DNA of 64,000 nucleotides from Micromonospora costi (GCF_003626655.1 NZ_RBAN01000003.1:372001-436000), one strand, 5' to 3'. Positions 1 through 8,211 are shown, numbered from the stretch's first letter. Numbers and translations are program-made. The notes: a model not told the origin generated them from the sequence alone.

Positions 1-587
1 TGCCCCGGCGTGCTCGGCCAGGCCGCGTTGTTGCCCAGCAGGCACCGCCCCTCCAGCCCGTCGACGCCGTCGTGCACCAGCACGATCATCGCGGGATCGG
101 TACGCGGCCAGATCCGCTCGCCGTTACGGTCGATCCGGGACCAGCCGGCCTCGTCCATCTCCGTCGGCGCGCCCGTGGCCGACGTGTAAGCGTGGCGCAG
201 GTGCCAGTTGAGCAGCGCCAGCGCCGTGGTGAAGAGCCCGGCGTCCCGGTCACTGAGCAGGTGACCCACGTCCCGCAGGCCCACCGCCCGGGTGCCGGGC
301 AGCTCCGGAAGCACGACGTCGACCGCGAAGACCGGCACCTCGTCCGGCTCCACCCCCAGGAACATGGCAGCCGCCTCGCTGCCCGCCGGCAGGTCACCGG
401 CCCCGAGCAGCACCAGCGCCGGCGGGCTCACGTCGGTACGGACGAGCGTCCGGCCGTCCGCCGTGGAGTCCAGCACGAGCACCCGGCCCCGCAACCACGC
501 CTCGGCCAGCCAGGCCGGATCGGTGCGGCGGTGCGCCGCCCGGTCGAGGGTCGAACGCGCCAGCGGTGGAGCGGCCTCCCCACTCAT
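1..587 (-). CDS. nudC: NAD+ diphosphatase (NudC-like NUDIX), cut by window start
   Basis: The first 195 residues are present; the NUDIX catalytic box lies beyond the window. The N-terminal NUDIX-like domain (around 1-125) and the PRTDPAMIVLV stretch that opens the NUDIX fold, then GRCLLGNNAAWP, match the family that cleaves NAD(H) or NAD-capped RNA to AMP and NMN(H). The linker that holds four zinc-ribbon cysteines in classical NudC reads HAYTSATGAPTEMDEAGW and has none. Start is ATG at 587 after a GGAGGGAGG Shine-Dalgarno, overlapping the stop of a mini-ORF. It lies downstream of two M16 peptidase genes in the same direction. Confidence 0.8.
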   Translation of the reverse strand, partial: MSGEAAPPLARSTLDRAAHRRTDPAWLAEAWLRGRVLVLDSTADGRTLVRTDVSPPALVLLGAGDLPAGSEAAAMFLGVEPDEVPVFAVDVVLPELPGTRAVGLRDVGHLLSDRDAGLFTTALALLNWHLRHAYTSATGAPTEMDEAGWSRIDRNGERIWPRTDPAMIVLVHDGVDGLEGRCLLGNNAAWPSTPG

Positions 588-667
588 GCCGCCGCCTCCC
601 TCCGGTCGACGCCGGCCTGAGGCGCCACCGCACCGCGCCTGACGATTCGCTCGCTGCGCTCGCTCAT
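584..667 (-). other. 27-codon junction mini-ORF between M16 gene and nudC
   Basis: A short reading frame beginning MSERSERIV starts with an ATG that overlaps the M16 stop (ATGA) and ends with a TGA that overlaps the nudC ATG. It carries the nudC Shine-Dalgarno. Its first part is a simple GAGCGAGCGCAGCGAGCG repeat-like sequence that I recall at many Micromonospora gene junctions. No protein function is implied; translational coupling is the inferred role. Confidence 0.4.
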
Positions 668-1995
668 GCCGTCTCTACCGCTGTCAGTGCCGCCAGGGAC
701 GGGGCGATCCGCTCGGCATCGCCCAGCACCACGGTGACGGCCTTCGCCGGGGCGAGGTAGCGGGCCGCCGCCTCGGCCACGTCCGCCACGGTGGCCTTCG
801 CCAGCCGGGCCGCGTGCTCGGCCAGGAAGTCCAGCCGCAGGCCGTTGCCCGCGTACGCGCTGACCAGCGCGGCCAGGCCGGCCTGGGTGGACATGCCGAG
901 CTGGAGCGTGCCGAGGGCGTACTGGCGGGCCTGCTCCAGCTCGTCCTCCTTCGGCGGCAGCGAGGCGAGCCGGCCCAGCTCGTACGTCGTCTCCAGCAGC
1001 GCCGGACCGGTCACCTCGGTGGCCACCTCGGCGGCGGCCACGAGCACCGACCCGGCCACCGCGTGCTCGATCAGCGAGTGCGGCCCGTACGTGTAGCCCT
1101 TGTCCTCGCGGATGTTCTCCACCCACCGGGACGAGAAGTAGCCGCCGAAGATGAGGTTGGCGAGTTGCAGGGCCGCATGGTCGGAATGGGTGCGGGGCAC
1201 CGCGGGCATCGCGACCCGCAGCGACGACTGCACCGACCCGGGCCGGTCGACCAGCAGCAGCGGGCCCGGCTCCAGCGGCGGCGCGGGTGGCAGGTCGACC
1301 GTCCGGCCGGCGCCGGCCCAGCCGCCCAGCGCCTTCTCGGTGGCGTCCAGCGCCCGCTCCGGCTGCACGTCGCCGACCAGCACGAGCACCGAATCGGCCG
1401 GGTGCACCCGCTCGGTGTGCAGGCGGCGCAGCACACCGGGGCGGACCGCCCGGACCTCGTCGGTCTCCGGGGTCTGGACGGCGTACGGGTGGCGGCCGAA
1501 GATGCGCTTGAGCAGCGCGACCCGGGCCAGGTGCGCGGGCTGGCTCTGCGCCACCTGGATCCGGTCGACGAGGCGGTCCCGTTCGGTGGCGACCTCCTCC
1601 TTCGGGTAGGTCGCCCCGGTCAGCACCTCGGCGAGGATCTCCAGCATCCGGTCGAGCCCGGTGACCAGGCTGGTGCCGGTGAGCATGAGCCGGTCCGGGT
1701 CGAGCCCGGCCGCCAGCCCGCCGCCGACCTTCTGCAACTCGGCGGCGATCTGCACGCTGGTCATCGTCGGCGTGCCGGAGAGCAGCGTCTGCGAGAGCAT
1801 CGCGCCCCGGGCCAGGTGGACCCGGCCGAACGGCACCCAGAGCCGCAGCTCGACCAGGGGCACGGCCGGACGGCGTACCGCGATCACGGTGAGCCCGTTG
1901 CCCAGGGTGCGTTCGGCCTGCTGCGGCAGCTTGAGCCGGCGGTTCGGCCCGAGCGGCGGGAGGGTCCGGGGCCCGGGCGGGACAGTGGCCGTCAC
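664..1995 (-). CDS. M16 family peptidase-like protein, non-catalytic partner
   Basis: A 443-residue member of the M16B group (processing-protease/pitrilysin fold). The helix that should carry HxxEH reads GRVHLARGAMLSQTLLSG, so the zinc ligands are missing. The C-terminal half keeps the substrate-binding R/Y region (WVENIREDKGYTYG, around residue 300). This is the usual division in M16B heterodimers: one subunit catalyses, the other helps enclose substrate. Start GTG at 1995 overlaps the stop of the catalytic gene by 4 bp (GTGA), supporting co-translation. A longer upstream reading frame in this phase is a shadow of the neighbour. Confidence 0.88.
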   Translation of the reverse strand: MTATVPPGPRTLPPLGPNRRLKLPQQAERTLGNGLTVIAVRRPAVPLVELRLWVPFGRVHLARGAMLSQTLLSGTPTMTSVQIAAELQKVGGGLAAGLDPDRLMLTGTSLVTGLDRMLEILAEVLTGATYPKEEVATERDRLVDRIQVAQSQPAHLARVALLKRIFGRHPYAVQTPETDEVRAVRPGVLRRLHTERVHPADSVLVLVGDVQPERALDATEKALGGWAGAGRTVDLPPAPPLEPGPLLLVDRPGSVQSSLRVAMPAVPRTHSDHAALQLANLIFGGYFSSRWVENIREDKGYTYGPHSLIEHAVAGSVLVAAAEVATEVTGPALLETTYELGRLASLPPKEDELEQARQYALGTLQLGMSTQAGLAALVSAYAGNGLRLDFLAEHAARLAKATVADVAEAAARYLAPAKAVTVVLGDAERIAPSLAALTAVETA

Positions 1996-3302
1996 TTCGC
2001 ACCTCCGGCGATGACCTCGATCGACGCGCGGCGCTCCGGCCGTATCGTCGCGGCGGCGGCCCGTACCTGTTCCTCCGTGACCTCGCCGACGAGCCGCGGC
2101 AGGTCGTTGAGCAGGCCCGGCTCGCCCCGCTGCTGCTCCAGCACCGCCATCCGCAGCGCCCGGCCGAGCACCGCGTCGGTGTCGCGCAGCAGGTGGGTGG
2201 CCATCCTGGCCTGCGTACGCGCGAGCTCGCCCTCGGTCAGCCCGTCGGTCGCCAGCCGGTCCAGTTCCTCGTCGATGGTGCGCAGCACCTTGTCGACGTC
2301 CCCGCCCGGGGGCAGGTGGGCCTGGAGCAGCAGCGCCGTCGGGTCCCGCACGTCGAACGGGTCGCCCATGAAGCCGAGGTAACCGCCCAGGCTGGTGACC
2401 GTCCGGTCGCGCTGCACGAGCCGCTCCACGAGCCGGGAGGCGTCGCCGTCGGTCAGCACCTCGGCGAGCACGACGTACGGCAGATAGCCGATGAAGTCGG
2501 TGATCGGGTCCGGTACGCGCCACGCGCCGGCGACCGCCGGGAGCGGGGCGAGCTTGTCGGTGTACGAGGTGCGCCGCTCGGCGGTCAGGTCGGGCTCGGT
2601 GAAGTCGGGGCGCTGCGGCGCGGGACGCGCCGGCACGTCCCCGAAGTGCCGCTCGATGAGCGTCGTCGCCTCGGCCACGTCGATGTCGCCGCTCACCGCC
2701 AGCACCGCGTTGCCGCTCGCGTAGTAGCGCCGGAAGAAGTCGGCCGCGTCGGCGACGGTGGCCGACTCCAGGTCGTCGAAGGAGCCGTAGCCGTCGTGCG
2801 CGTTCGGGAACGTGTCGAACATGACCGGCGGCAGGGTGAGCCAGGGGAACCCGCCGTACGGCCGGTTGAGCACGTTGACCCGGATCTCCTCCTTGACCAC
2901 GTCGACCTGGTTGCGCAGGTTCTCCTCGGTGAGACGGGGACCGCGCATCCGGTCGGCCTCGAGGAAGAGCGCGCGCTCCAGCGCGTTGCTGGGCAGGGTC
3001 TCGAAGTAGTCGGTGTAGTCGAGGTGGGTCGACCCGTTGAAGGTGCCACCGGCGCCCTGCACGTGCCGGAAGTGGGCCAGCTTCTCCAGGTTCTCGGAGC
3101 CCTGGAACATCAGGTGCTCGAAGAGGTGGGCGAAGCCGGTGCGCCCCTCCGGTTCGGAGCGGATGCCCACGTCGTAGACCACGGCGACCCCGATGACGGG
3201 GGCACTGCGGTCGGGGGTGAGGACCACCCGCAGACCGTTGTCGAGGGTGAACCGCTCGACTGGATATTTCGTCGCTGGAATTCTCGATCTCCGCGCCGCC
3301 AC
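1992..3302 (-). CDS. M16 family zinc metallopeptidase, catalytic subunit
   Basis: A 436-residue M16B peptidase. The inverted zinc motif HLFEH is at about 59-63 with a downstream acidic helix (VKEEIRVNV) supplying the third ligand. The N-terminus TLDNGLRVVLTPDRSAPVIG is typical of mitochondrial-processing-peptidase-like enzymes. No signal peptide is evident, so it probably degrades peptides in the cytoplasm with the inactive partner encoded next. Start is GTG at 3302, 10 bp after the end of a short coding-like fragment. Confidence 0.92.
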   Translation of the reverse strand: MAARRSRIPATKYPVERFTLDNGLRVVLTPDRSAPVIGVAVVYDVGIRSEPEGRTGFAHLFEHLMFQGSENLEKLAHFRHVQGAGGTFNGSTHLDYTDYFETLPSNALERALFLEADRMRGPRLTEENLRNQVDVVKEEIRVNVLNRPYGGFPWLTLPPVMFDTFPNAHDGYGSFDDLESATVADAADFFRRYYASGNAVLAVSGDIDVAEATTLIERHFGDVPARPAPQRPDFTEPDLTAERRTSYTDKLAPLPAVAGAWRVPDPITDFIGYLPYVVLAEVLTDGDASRLVERLVQRDRTVTSLGGYLGFMGDPFDVRDPTALLLQAHLPPGGDVDKVLRTIDEELDRLATDGLTEGELARTQARMATHLLRDTDAVLGRALRMAVLEQQRGEPGLLNDLPRLVGEVTEEQVRAAAATIRPERRASIEVIAGGAK

Positions 3303-3312
3303 GTGATCGACC

Positions 3313-3483
3313 CTAGCGCGTCGTCCTTTCCGTCACCGGCGACCTCCGCGGAGCCACCGCGGCCGGGACCCGCACCCGGGTCAGCACCTCGGCGCCGACC
3401 CGCTCGGCCTCCTCCCGGTGCCGCCAGCCGGACAGCGCGAACGGTGGCAGGAAGAGCAGCGAGATCTGGAACCCCTCGTCCCG
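3313..3483 (-). pseudogene. 5'-truncated coding-like fragment
   Basis: The frame reads DEGFQISLLFLPPFALSGW and continues to a stop 10 bp before the M16 gene. Nearly every third codon position is G or C, as in real genes here, but codon use turns ordinary above 3483 and no start with a Shine-Dalgarno is found. It may be the 3' remnant of a gene whose front was lost where the ABC operon now begins. I cannot name the family. Confidence 0.35.
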
Positions 3484-3516
3484 GCATATGGATGGGCCTT
3501 GACGCCCACCCGGCCA

Positions 3517-3546
3517 TTGACCCAGTGTTCCTACCAACTAAGTAGG
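3517..3546 (+). promoter_or_regulatory. Promoter with inverted repeat for the sulfonate-type ABC operon
   Basis: TTGACC (3517-3522) and TAAGTA (3539-3544) are separated by 16 bp. A dyad CCTAC-7 bp-GTAGG (3530-3534/3542-3546) overlaps the -10 element, a position suited to a repressor. The first gene starts 22 bp further on. The regulator is not in the window. Confidence 0.55.
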
Positions 3547-3568
3547 AAAACTGTGGATTGGACGAGCG

Positions 3569-4627
3569 ATGAGACGCCTCTCCCTGCGCCGGTCGACAAC
3601 CCTGGTCACCCTCGCCGTGCTCGGCGCGGCGACGCTGGGCACCGCCGCCTGCGGCGACGGCGGCGACGCCGGCGGCGGATCCGGGCCGGTGACCCTGCGC
3701 CTCGGCTACTTCCCCAACATCACGCACGCGCCCGCCGTGGTCGGTGTCGAGAAGGGCATCTTCGCCGAGAAGCTCGGCAGCGACGTGACGCTCGAACCGA
3801 AGACCTTCAACGCCGGCCCGGCTGCCATCGAGGCCGTCTTCTCCGGTGCGCTGGACGCCACGTACATCGGTCCCAACCCGACGGTGAACGCGTTCTCCAA
3901 GAGCCACGGCGAGGCCGTCCGGGTGGTCTCCGGCGCGGCCTCCGGCGGCGTGGCGCTGGTGGTCAAGCCGGGCATCACCGGCGCGCCGGACCTGCGCGGC
4001 AAGAAGATCGCCACCCCGCAACTGGGCAACACCCAGGACGTCGCGGTGCGGTACTGGCTCAAGCAGCAGGGACTGACCACCACGAAGGAGGGCGGCGGCG
4101 ACGTCACGATCGTCCCGCAGGAGAACGCGCAGACCGTCGAGACGTTCGCCAGCGGCGCGATCGACGGCGCGTGGGTGCCCGAGCCGTTCGTCTCCCGGCT
4201 GGTCAACGGCGGCGGCAGGGTGCTGGTCGACGAGCGGGACCTCTGGCCGGGCGGGAAGTTCGTCATCACCAACCTGCTGGTCAGCACGAAGTTCCTCAAG
4301 GCGCATCCGGACGTGGTGCGCAGGCTCGTCGAGGGCCAGGTCGCCGCGAACGACTTCGTCAACAGCCGGCCCGACGAGTCGCAGCAGGCCATCGCCGACG
4401 CGATCGGCAAGATCACCGGCAAGCCCCTGGACCTCAAGCTGATCAAGCAGGCGTGGCCCACCCTGGAGTTCACCAACGACCCGATCCCCACCTCGCTCAA
4501 GGCGGGGCTCGACCACGCCGTCGAGGTCGGGCTGACCGACCCGGTGGACCTCGACGGCCTGTACGACCTGTCGTACCTCAACGAGGCGCTCCGGGCGCAG
4601 GGCAAGCCCGAGGTCGTCCAGCCATGA
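3569..4627 (+). CDS. ABC transporter substrate-binding lipoprotein (sulfonate/taurine/nitrate type)
   Basis: 352 residues. A twin-arginine-like charged start, hydrophobic stretch and lipobox LGTAAC (Cys28) mark an exported lipoprotein. The body is SsuA/TauA/NrtA-like: LRLGYFPNITHAPAVVG near the N-terminus, then a hinge region with IGPNPTVNAF and GAWVPEPFVSRL. It should capture a small oxyanion such as an alkanesulfonate outside the membrane and pass it to the permease two genes down. Substrate is inferred from family only; nitrate or another anion remains possible. It ends in an ATGA overlap with the ATPase gene. Confidence 0.85.
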   Translation: MRRLSLRRSTTLVTLAVLGAATLGTAACGDGGDAGGGSGPVTLRLGYFPNITHAPAVVGVEKGIFAEKLGSDVTLEPKTFNAGPAAIEAVFSGALDATYIGPNPTVNAFSKSHGEAVRVVSGAASGGVALVVKPGITGAPDLRGKKIATPQLGNTQDVAVRYWLKQQGLTTTKEGGGDVTIVPQENAQTVETFASGAIDGAWVPEPFVSRLVNGGGRVLVDERDLWPGGKFVITNLLVSTKFLKAHPDVVRRLVEGQVAANDFVNSRPDESQQAIADAIGKITGKPLDLKLIKQAWPTLEFTNDPIPTSLKAGLDHAVEVGLTDPVDLDGLYDLSYLNEALRAQGKPEVVQP

Positions 4628-5403
4628 CGTCGACCACGACGACGCCGGCCAGCGCGACCAAGGCGGTCGCGCTGGCCGGCGTGACCAAGGTGTACGGGCG
4701 CGGGACGAACGCCGTCCTCGCCCTGGACGGGGTCTCCCTCGACGTGGCGCCGGGCGAGTTCGTCTGCCTGGTCGGTGCGTCCGGCTGCGGCAAGAGCACC
4801 CTGCTCAACCTGGTCGCCGGCCTGGACCGGCCCAGTGGTGGGCGGATCACCCTGGCCGGGGACGCCTCGCCCGGGCTGATGTTCCAGGAACCCGCGCTCT
4901 TCCCGTGGCTGACCGTCGAGGCCAACGTCGAGACGCCGCTCAAGCTGCGCGGGCTGCCGCGGGCGCAGCGCCGGGAGCGGGTCGCCGAGCTGCTGCGTAC
5001 GGTGCACCTCGCCGACTTCGGCCGCAAGCGCCCGCACGAGCTGTCCGGCGGGATGCGGCAGCGGGTGGCGCTCGCCCGCACCCTCGCCCTCGACACCCCC
5101 GTGCTGCTCATGGACGAGCCGTTCGGCGCGCTCGACGCCATGACCCGCGACATCCTGCACGACGAGCTGGAACGGATCTGGACGGAACGGAAACTCACCG
5201 TCCTCTTCGTGACGCACAACGTCCGGGAGGCGGCCCGGCTCGCCGACCGGATCGTCCTGCTCTCCAGCCGACCCGGCCGCATCATCTACTCGACCCGGGT
5301 CGACGTGCCCCGACCCCGCCGGCTCGACGCCCCCGAGGTGGCCGCGGTCGCCGCCGAGGTCACCGACCGGCTCCGTACGGAGGTGGGCCGCCATGGCCAG
5401 TGA
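4624..5403 (+). CDS. ABC transporter ATP-binding protein (SsuB/TauB-like)
   Basis: 259 residues. Walker A GASGCGKST at 51-59, Q-loop in LMFQEPALFPW, signature LSGGMRQR, Walker B VLLMDEPFGALD and switch histidine in FVTHNVREA are all intact. Start ATG at 4624 overlaps the preceding stop by 4 bp, so the much longer frame upstream is not coding. It powers import with the lipoprotein and permease of the same operon. Confidence 0.92.
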   Translation: MTSTTTTPASATKAVALAGVTKVYGRGTNAVLALDGVSLDVAPGEFVCLVGASGCGKSTLLNLVAGLDRPSGGRITLAGDASPGLMFQEPALFPWLTVEANVETPLKLRGLPRAQRRERVAELLRTVHLADFGRKRPHELSGGMRQRVALARTLALDTPVLLMDEPFGALDAMTRDILHDELERIWTERKLTVLFVTHNVREAARLADRIVLLSSRPGRIIYSTRVDVPRPRRLDAPEVAAVAAEVTDRLRTEVGRHGQ

Positions 5404-6277
5404 CACGCTCGCACCGGCCACGCGGACCGACGCGGAGATCTCCGGGCTGGACGCGCTGGAGATCGCCGGGCGGGAGAAGGAGGCCTCGCGGGGCGCGCGA
5501 CTGTGGGCCGGCACGTGGCCGAAGCTCGCCGCGCTCGCCCTCGCCCTGGCCCTCTGGCAGGTCGTGGTCTGGACCGGGTGGAAGGACCCCTGGGCGCTCC
5601 CCGGGCCGGGCCCGGTCCTCGCCGACCTCGGCCGGTACGTCACCAGCGCCGCCCTCTGGGACGGCCTCGCGACGACCGCGCGCCGCGCGGTCGTCGGCTT
5701 CGCCGCGGCCGTCGCGGTCGGGCTGCTGCTCGGCCTCGCGGTGGCCCGGTCGCGGGTGCTGCGCGCCGCGATCGGTTCGATGATCACCGCCCTGCAGACC
5801 ATGCCTTCGATCGCCTGGTTCCCCCTCGCGATCCTGCTGTTCCAGCTCAGCGAGCAGGCGATCTTCTTCGTGGTGGTGCTCGGCGCCGCGCCGTCCATCG
5901 CGAACGGGGTCATCCACGGGGTGGACTACGTACCGCCGCTGCTGCTGAGGGCGGGCCGCAACCTCGGCGCGCGGGGAGTGAACCTCTACCGGTACGTCAT
6001 CGCCCCGGCCGCGCTGCCGGCCATCGTCGCCGGCCTCAAGCAGGGCTGGGCCTTCGCCTGGCGGAGCCTGATGGCCGGCGAGCTGCTCGTCGTCATCGCG
6101 GCGCGTACGTCGATCGGCGCGCAGCTCACGTACGCCCGCGACTTCTCCGACGCGGAACGGCTGATGGCCATCATGATCGTGATCCTGGTGGTCGGTCTCC
6201 TGGTCGACGCCGCGTTCGGGGCCGCCGACAGGGCGATCCGACGCCGGTGGGGCGTGCTGGACCAGGGCGGTCAGTGA
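5393..6277 (+). CDS. ABC transporter permease (SsuC/TauC-like)
   Basis: 294 residues of the binding-protein-dependent permease family. A cytoplasmic N-terminal tail of about 40 residues precedes roughly six membrane segments. The EAA loop that docks on the ATPase is visible as GARGVNLYRYVIAPAALPAI. ATG at 5393 overlaps the ATPase gene by 11 bp. A strong hairpin 25 bp downstream ends the operon. Confidence 0.92.
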   Translation: MASDTLAPATRTDAEISGLDALEIAGREKEASRGARLWAGTWPKLAALALALALWQVVVWTGWKDPWALPGPGPVLADLGRYVTSAALWDGLATTARRAVVGFAAAVAVGLLLGLAVARSRVLRAAIGSMITALQTMPSIAWFPLAILLFQLSEQAIFFVVVLGAAPSIANGVIHGVDYVPPLLLRAGRNLGARGVNLYRYVIAPAALPAIVAGLKQGWAFAWRSLMAGELLVVIAARTSIGAQLTYARDFSDAERLMAIMIVILVVGLLVDAAFGAADRAIRRRWGVLDQGGQ

Positions 6278-6301
6278 GCGGCTCGGCAGCACATGCGTGG
6301 C

Positions 6302-6334
6302 GTGATCGGGTCGGTGCCCCGCCGGCCCGATCAC
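6302..6334 (+). terminator. Hairpin after the sulfonate-type operon
   Basis: GTGATCGGG pairs with CCCGATCAC, and an inner CGG/CCG extends the stem to about 13 pairs around a 7-nt loop. No U tract follows. It sits 25 bp after the permease stop. Confidence 0.55.
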
Positions 6335-6399
6335 ACCGCGCGCCGCCCCGGGCCGGGTCCACCCCTCATGGACACCGGCGTCGGCGGCCCGGCGACCGG

Positions 6400-6603
6400 T
6401 CAGCCGGCCGGCAGGACGCCCGGAGCGGAACCCGGACCACCCGGGACGCGCAGGTCCACCACACCGGCCGGAGCGACTCCGGCGGCGGTGGCGTGCCAGG
6501 GCGTGAAGGCCGCGACCCCGGCGAGCAGCAGCCCGGCGACCGCGACCGCGAGCACCAGGAGCAGCTCACGCGTCGCGGTGCCCGAACCCGCGTCGCCCAC
6601 CAT
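6400..6603 (-). CDS. Small single-pass membrane protein
   Basis: 67 residues: a short polar start, one transmembrane helix (RELLLVLAVAVAGLLLAGV, about 11-29) and a Gly/Pro/Ala-rich tail. ATG at 6603 follows GGAAGGGG at good spacing, which decides the start over a longer frame. No family recognised. It lies downstream of the DEAD-box helicase gene in the same direction and may be co-transcribed. Confidence 0.55.
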   Translation of the reverse strand: MVGDAGSGTATRELLLVLAVAVAGLLLAGVAAFTPWHATAAGVAPAGVVDLRVPGGPGSAPGVLPAG

Positions 6604-6733
6604 GGTCACCCCTTCCGGGCCGGGCCCTCCGCCCGGCACCGTCCCCGAGGGGAGCTTCGACCAGGGCGGCGGCCCGGCGCAGTCGGCCAGCCGACGCACG
6701 CGCCGCTGATTACCGACTCAGGGCGTACCGCCG

Positions 6734-8068
6734 TCAGGCGTGGCGCGGCCGGCGCGGGCGGCGCGACCGGCCCGACGTGCGGTGCGCACCCCGGTTCCCC
6801 TCCCGCCCGCTCCCGTCGGACGTGCCGACCGCACCCCGAGCGGGGCTGGGGCGTCCCGCCACGGCCGCCGGCTGTGGTGCGATGGTGACCGGCACGCCGG
6901 ATGGCTTCCGCGCGCCCGTCACCCGTACGAGCGCCACGTCGTCGGCGCGTACCTCGACCGACTCGGGCCGGATGCCGGCCGTGGCCATCAGCCGGTTCAC
7001 GTCCCGGCGCTGCTCCGGCAGGACCAGGGTGACGACCTTGCCGGCCTCCCCGGCCCGGGCCGTACGACCGCCGCGGTGCAGGTAGTCCTTGGCCTCGGTG
7101 GGCGGGTCCACGTTGACCACCAGGTCCAGCCCGTCGACGTGGATGCCCCGAGCCGCGACGTTCGTGGCGACCAGCGCGGTCACCTGCCCGGTGCGGAACT
7201 GCTCCAGGATCCGGGTGCGCTGGGGCTGCGACCGGCCCCCGTGCAGCGCGGCCGCCCGTACGCCGCTGGCGAGCAGTTGGCGGGCCAGGCGGTCGGCCCG
7301 GTGCTTGGTGCCCAGGAACAGGATGGTGCGGCCCTCACGGGCGGCGATCCTGGTCACCGCGCCCGGCTTCGCCGCCGCGTCGACGAGCAGCACGTGGTGC
7401 GTCATCGCGGTGACCGTGGCCGTGCCCGGGTCGACCGAGTGGGTCACCGGGTCGGTCAGGAAGCGGCGGACGAGCCGGTCCACGCCGCCGTCCAGGGTGG
7501 CGGAGAAGAGCAGCCGCTGCCCGTCCGGCGCGACCTGCTCCAGCAGCCTGGTGACCTGGGGCAGGAAGCCCATGTCGGCCATCTGGTCCGCCTCGTCGAG
7601 GACGGTCGTCCGGACCTGGTCGAGGCGGGCGTCACCACGGTTCACCAGGTCCTGGAGACGGCCCGGGGTGGCCACCAGCACCTCGGCGCCGGCGCGCAGG
7701 GTGTCCGCCTGACGTTGCAAGGACAGGCCGCCGACCACGGTGGCGCACCGCAGCCCGACCGCCTGGGCGTACGGGGCGAGCGCGGCGGTGACCTGCTGGG
7801 CCAGTTCGCGGGTCGGCACCAGTACGAGCGCCAGCGGACGGCCCGGACGGGCGCGGTGACCGGCGGTGCGGTGCAGCAGTGGAAGCCCGAAGGCGAGTGT
7901 CTTGCCGGAGCCGGTGCGGCCCCGGCCGAGCACGTCCCGCCCGGCGAGCGAGTCCGGCAGGGTCACGGACTGGATGGGGAACGGTTCGGTGATGCCCTGC
8001 GCCGACAGCGCGGCGAGCAGGCGGGGAGACAGGCCGGAATCGGCGAAGGACGGAACCACGGTGGTCAA
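6734..8068 (-). CDS. DEAD-box ATP-dependent RNA helicase (RhlE-like)
   Basis: 444 residues with all core motifs: Q-motif region GITEPFPIQ, motif I GRTGSGKT (50-57), PTRELA, motif II DEAD, motif III SAT, and motif VI HRGGRTARAG. A short basic tail (GRSRRPRRPRHA) may bind RNA. It unwinds RNA duplexes, plausibly cold-induced structures, since cspA lies just upstream in the same direction. The start is TTG at 8068: it is 7 nt from a strong GAGGAAGG Shine-Dalgarno, whereas the next in-frame GTG is too far. That Shine-Dalgarno lies inside a perfect hairpin. Confidence 0.93.
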   Translation of the reverse strand: MTTVVPSFADSGLSPRLLAALSAQGITEPFPIQSVTLPDSLAGRDVLGRGRTGSGKTLAFGLPLLHRTAGHRARPGRPLALVLVPTRELAQQVTAALAPYAQAVGLRCATVVGGLSLQRQADTLRAGAEVLVATPGRLQDLVNRGDARLDQVRTTVLDEADQMADMGFLPQVTRLLEQVAPDGQRLLFSATLDGGVDRLVRRFLTDPVTHSVDPGTATVTAMTHHVLLVDAAAKPGAVTRIAAREGRTILFLGTKHRADRLARQLLASGVRAAALHGGRSQPQRTRILEQFRTGQVTALVATNVAARGIHVDGLDLVVNVDPPTEAKDYLHRGGRTARAGEAGKVVTLVLPEQRRDVNRLMATAGIRPESVEVRADDVALVRVTGARKPSGVPVTIAPQPAAVAGRPSPARGAVGTSDGSGREGNRGAHRTSGRSRRPRRPRHA

Positions 8069-8075
8069 GGACGAG

Positions 8076-8106
8076 CCTTCCTCGAGGCGGCACGTGTCGA
8101 GGAAGG
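8076..8106 (-). promoter_or_regulatory. Ribosome-binding-site hairpin in front of the DEAD-box helicase
   Basis: In the mRNA, CCUUCCUCGA pairs perfectly with UCGAGGAAGG across an 11-nt loop. The second arm contains the whole Shine-Dalgarno of the helicase gene, 7 nt before its UUG start. Closed, the 10-bp stem would block initiation; opened by a helicase or changed conditions, it would allow it. Confidence 0.6.
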
Positions 8107-8172
8107 CGCCGGAGGCGCGTCACCGGTGCGGCGGGGCCGCCGGTGGTCACAAGCACGGACCGAATGGGGTAC

Positions 8173-8211
8173 GGGGGCCGGACCGGCGCATGGCGCGGCC
8201 GGCCGGCCCCC
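8173..8211 (-). terminator. GC-rich hairpin between cspA and the helicase gene
   Basis: An inverted repeat with arms GGGGGCCGGACCGGC and GCCGGCCGGCCCCC, one mismatch and a short loop, lies about 50 bp after the cspA stop. No U tract. It may end or attenuate transcription from cspA into the helicase gene. Confidence 0.45.
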
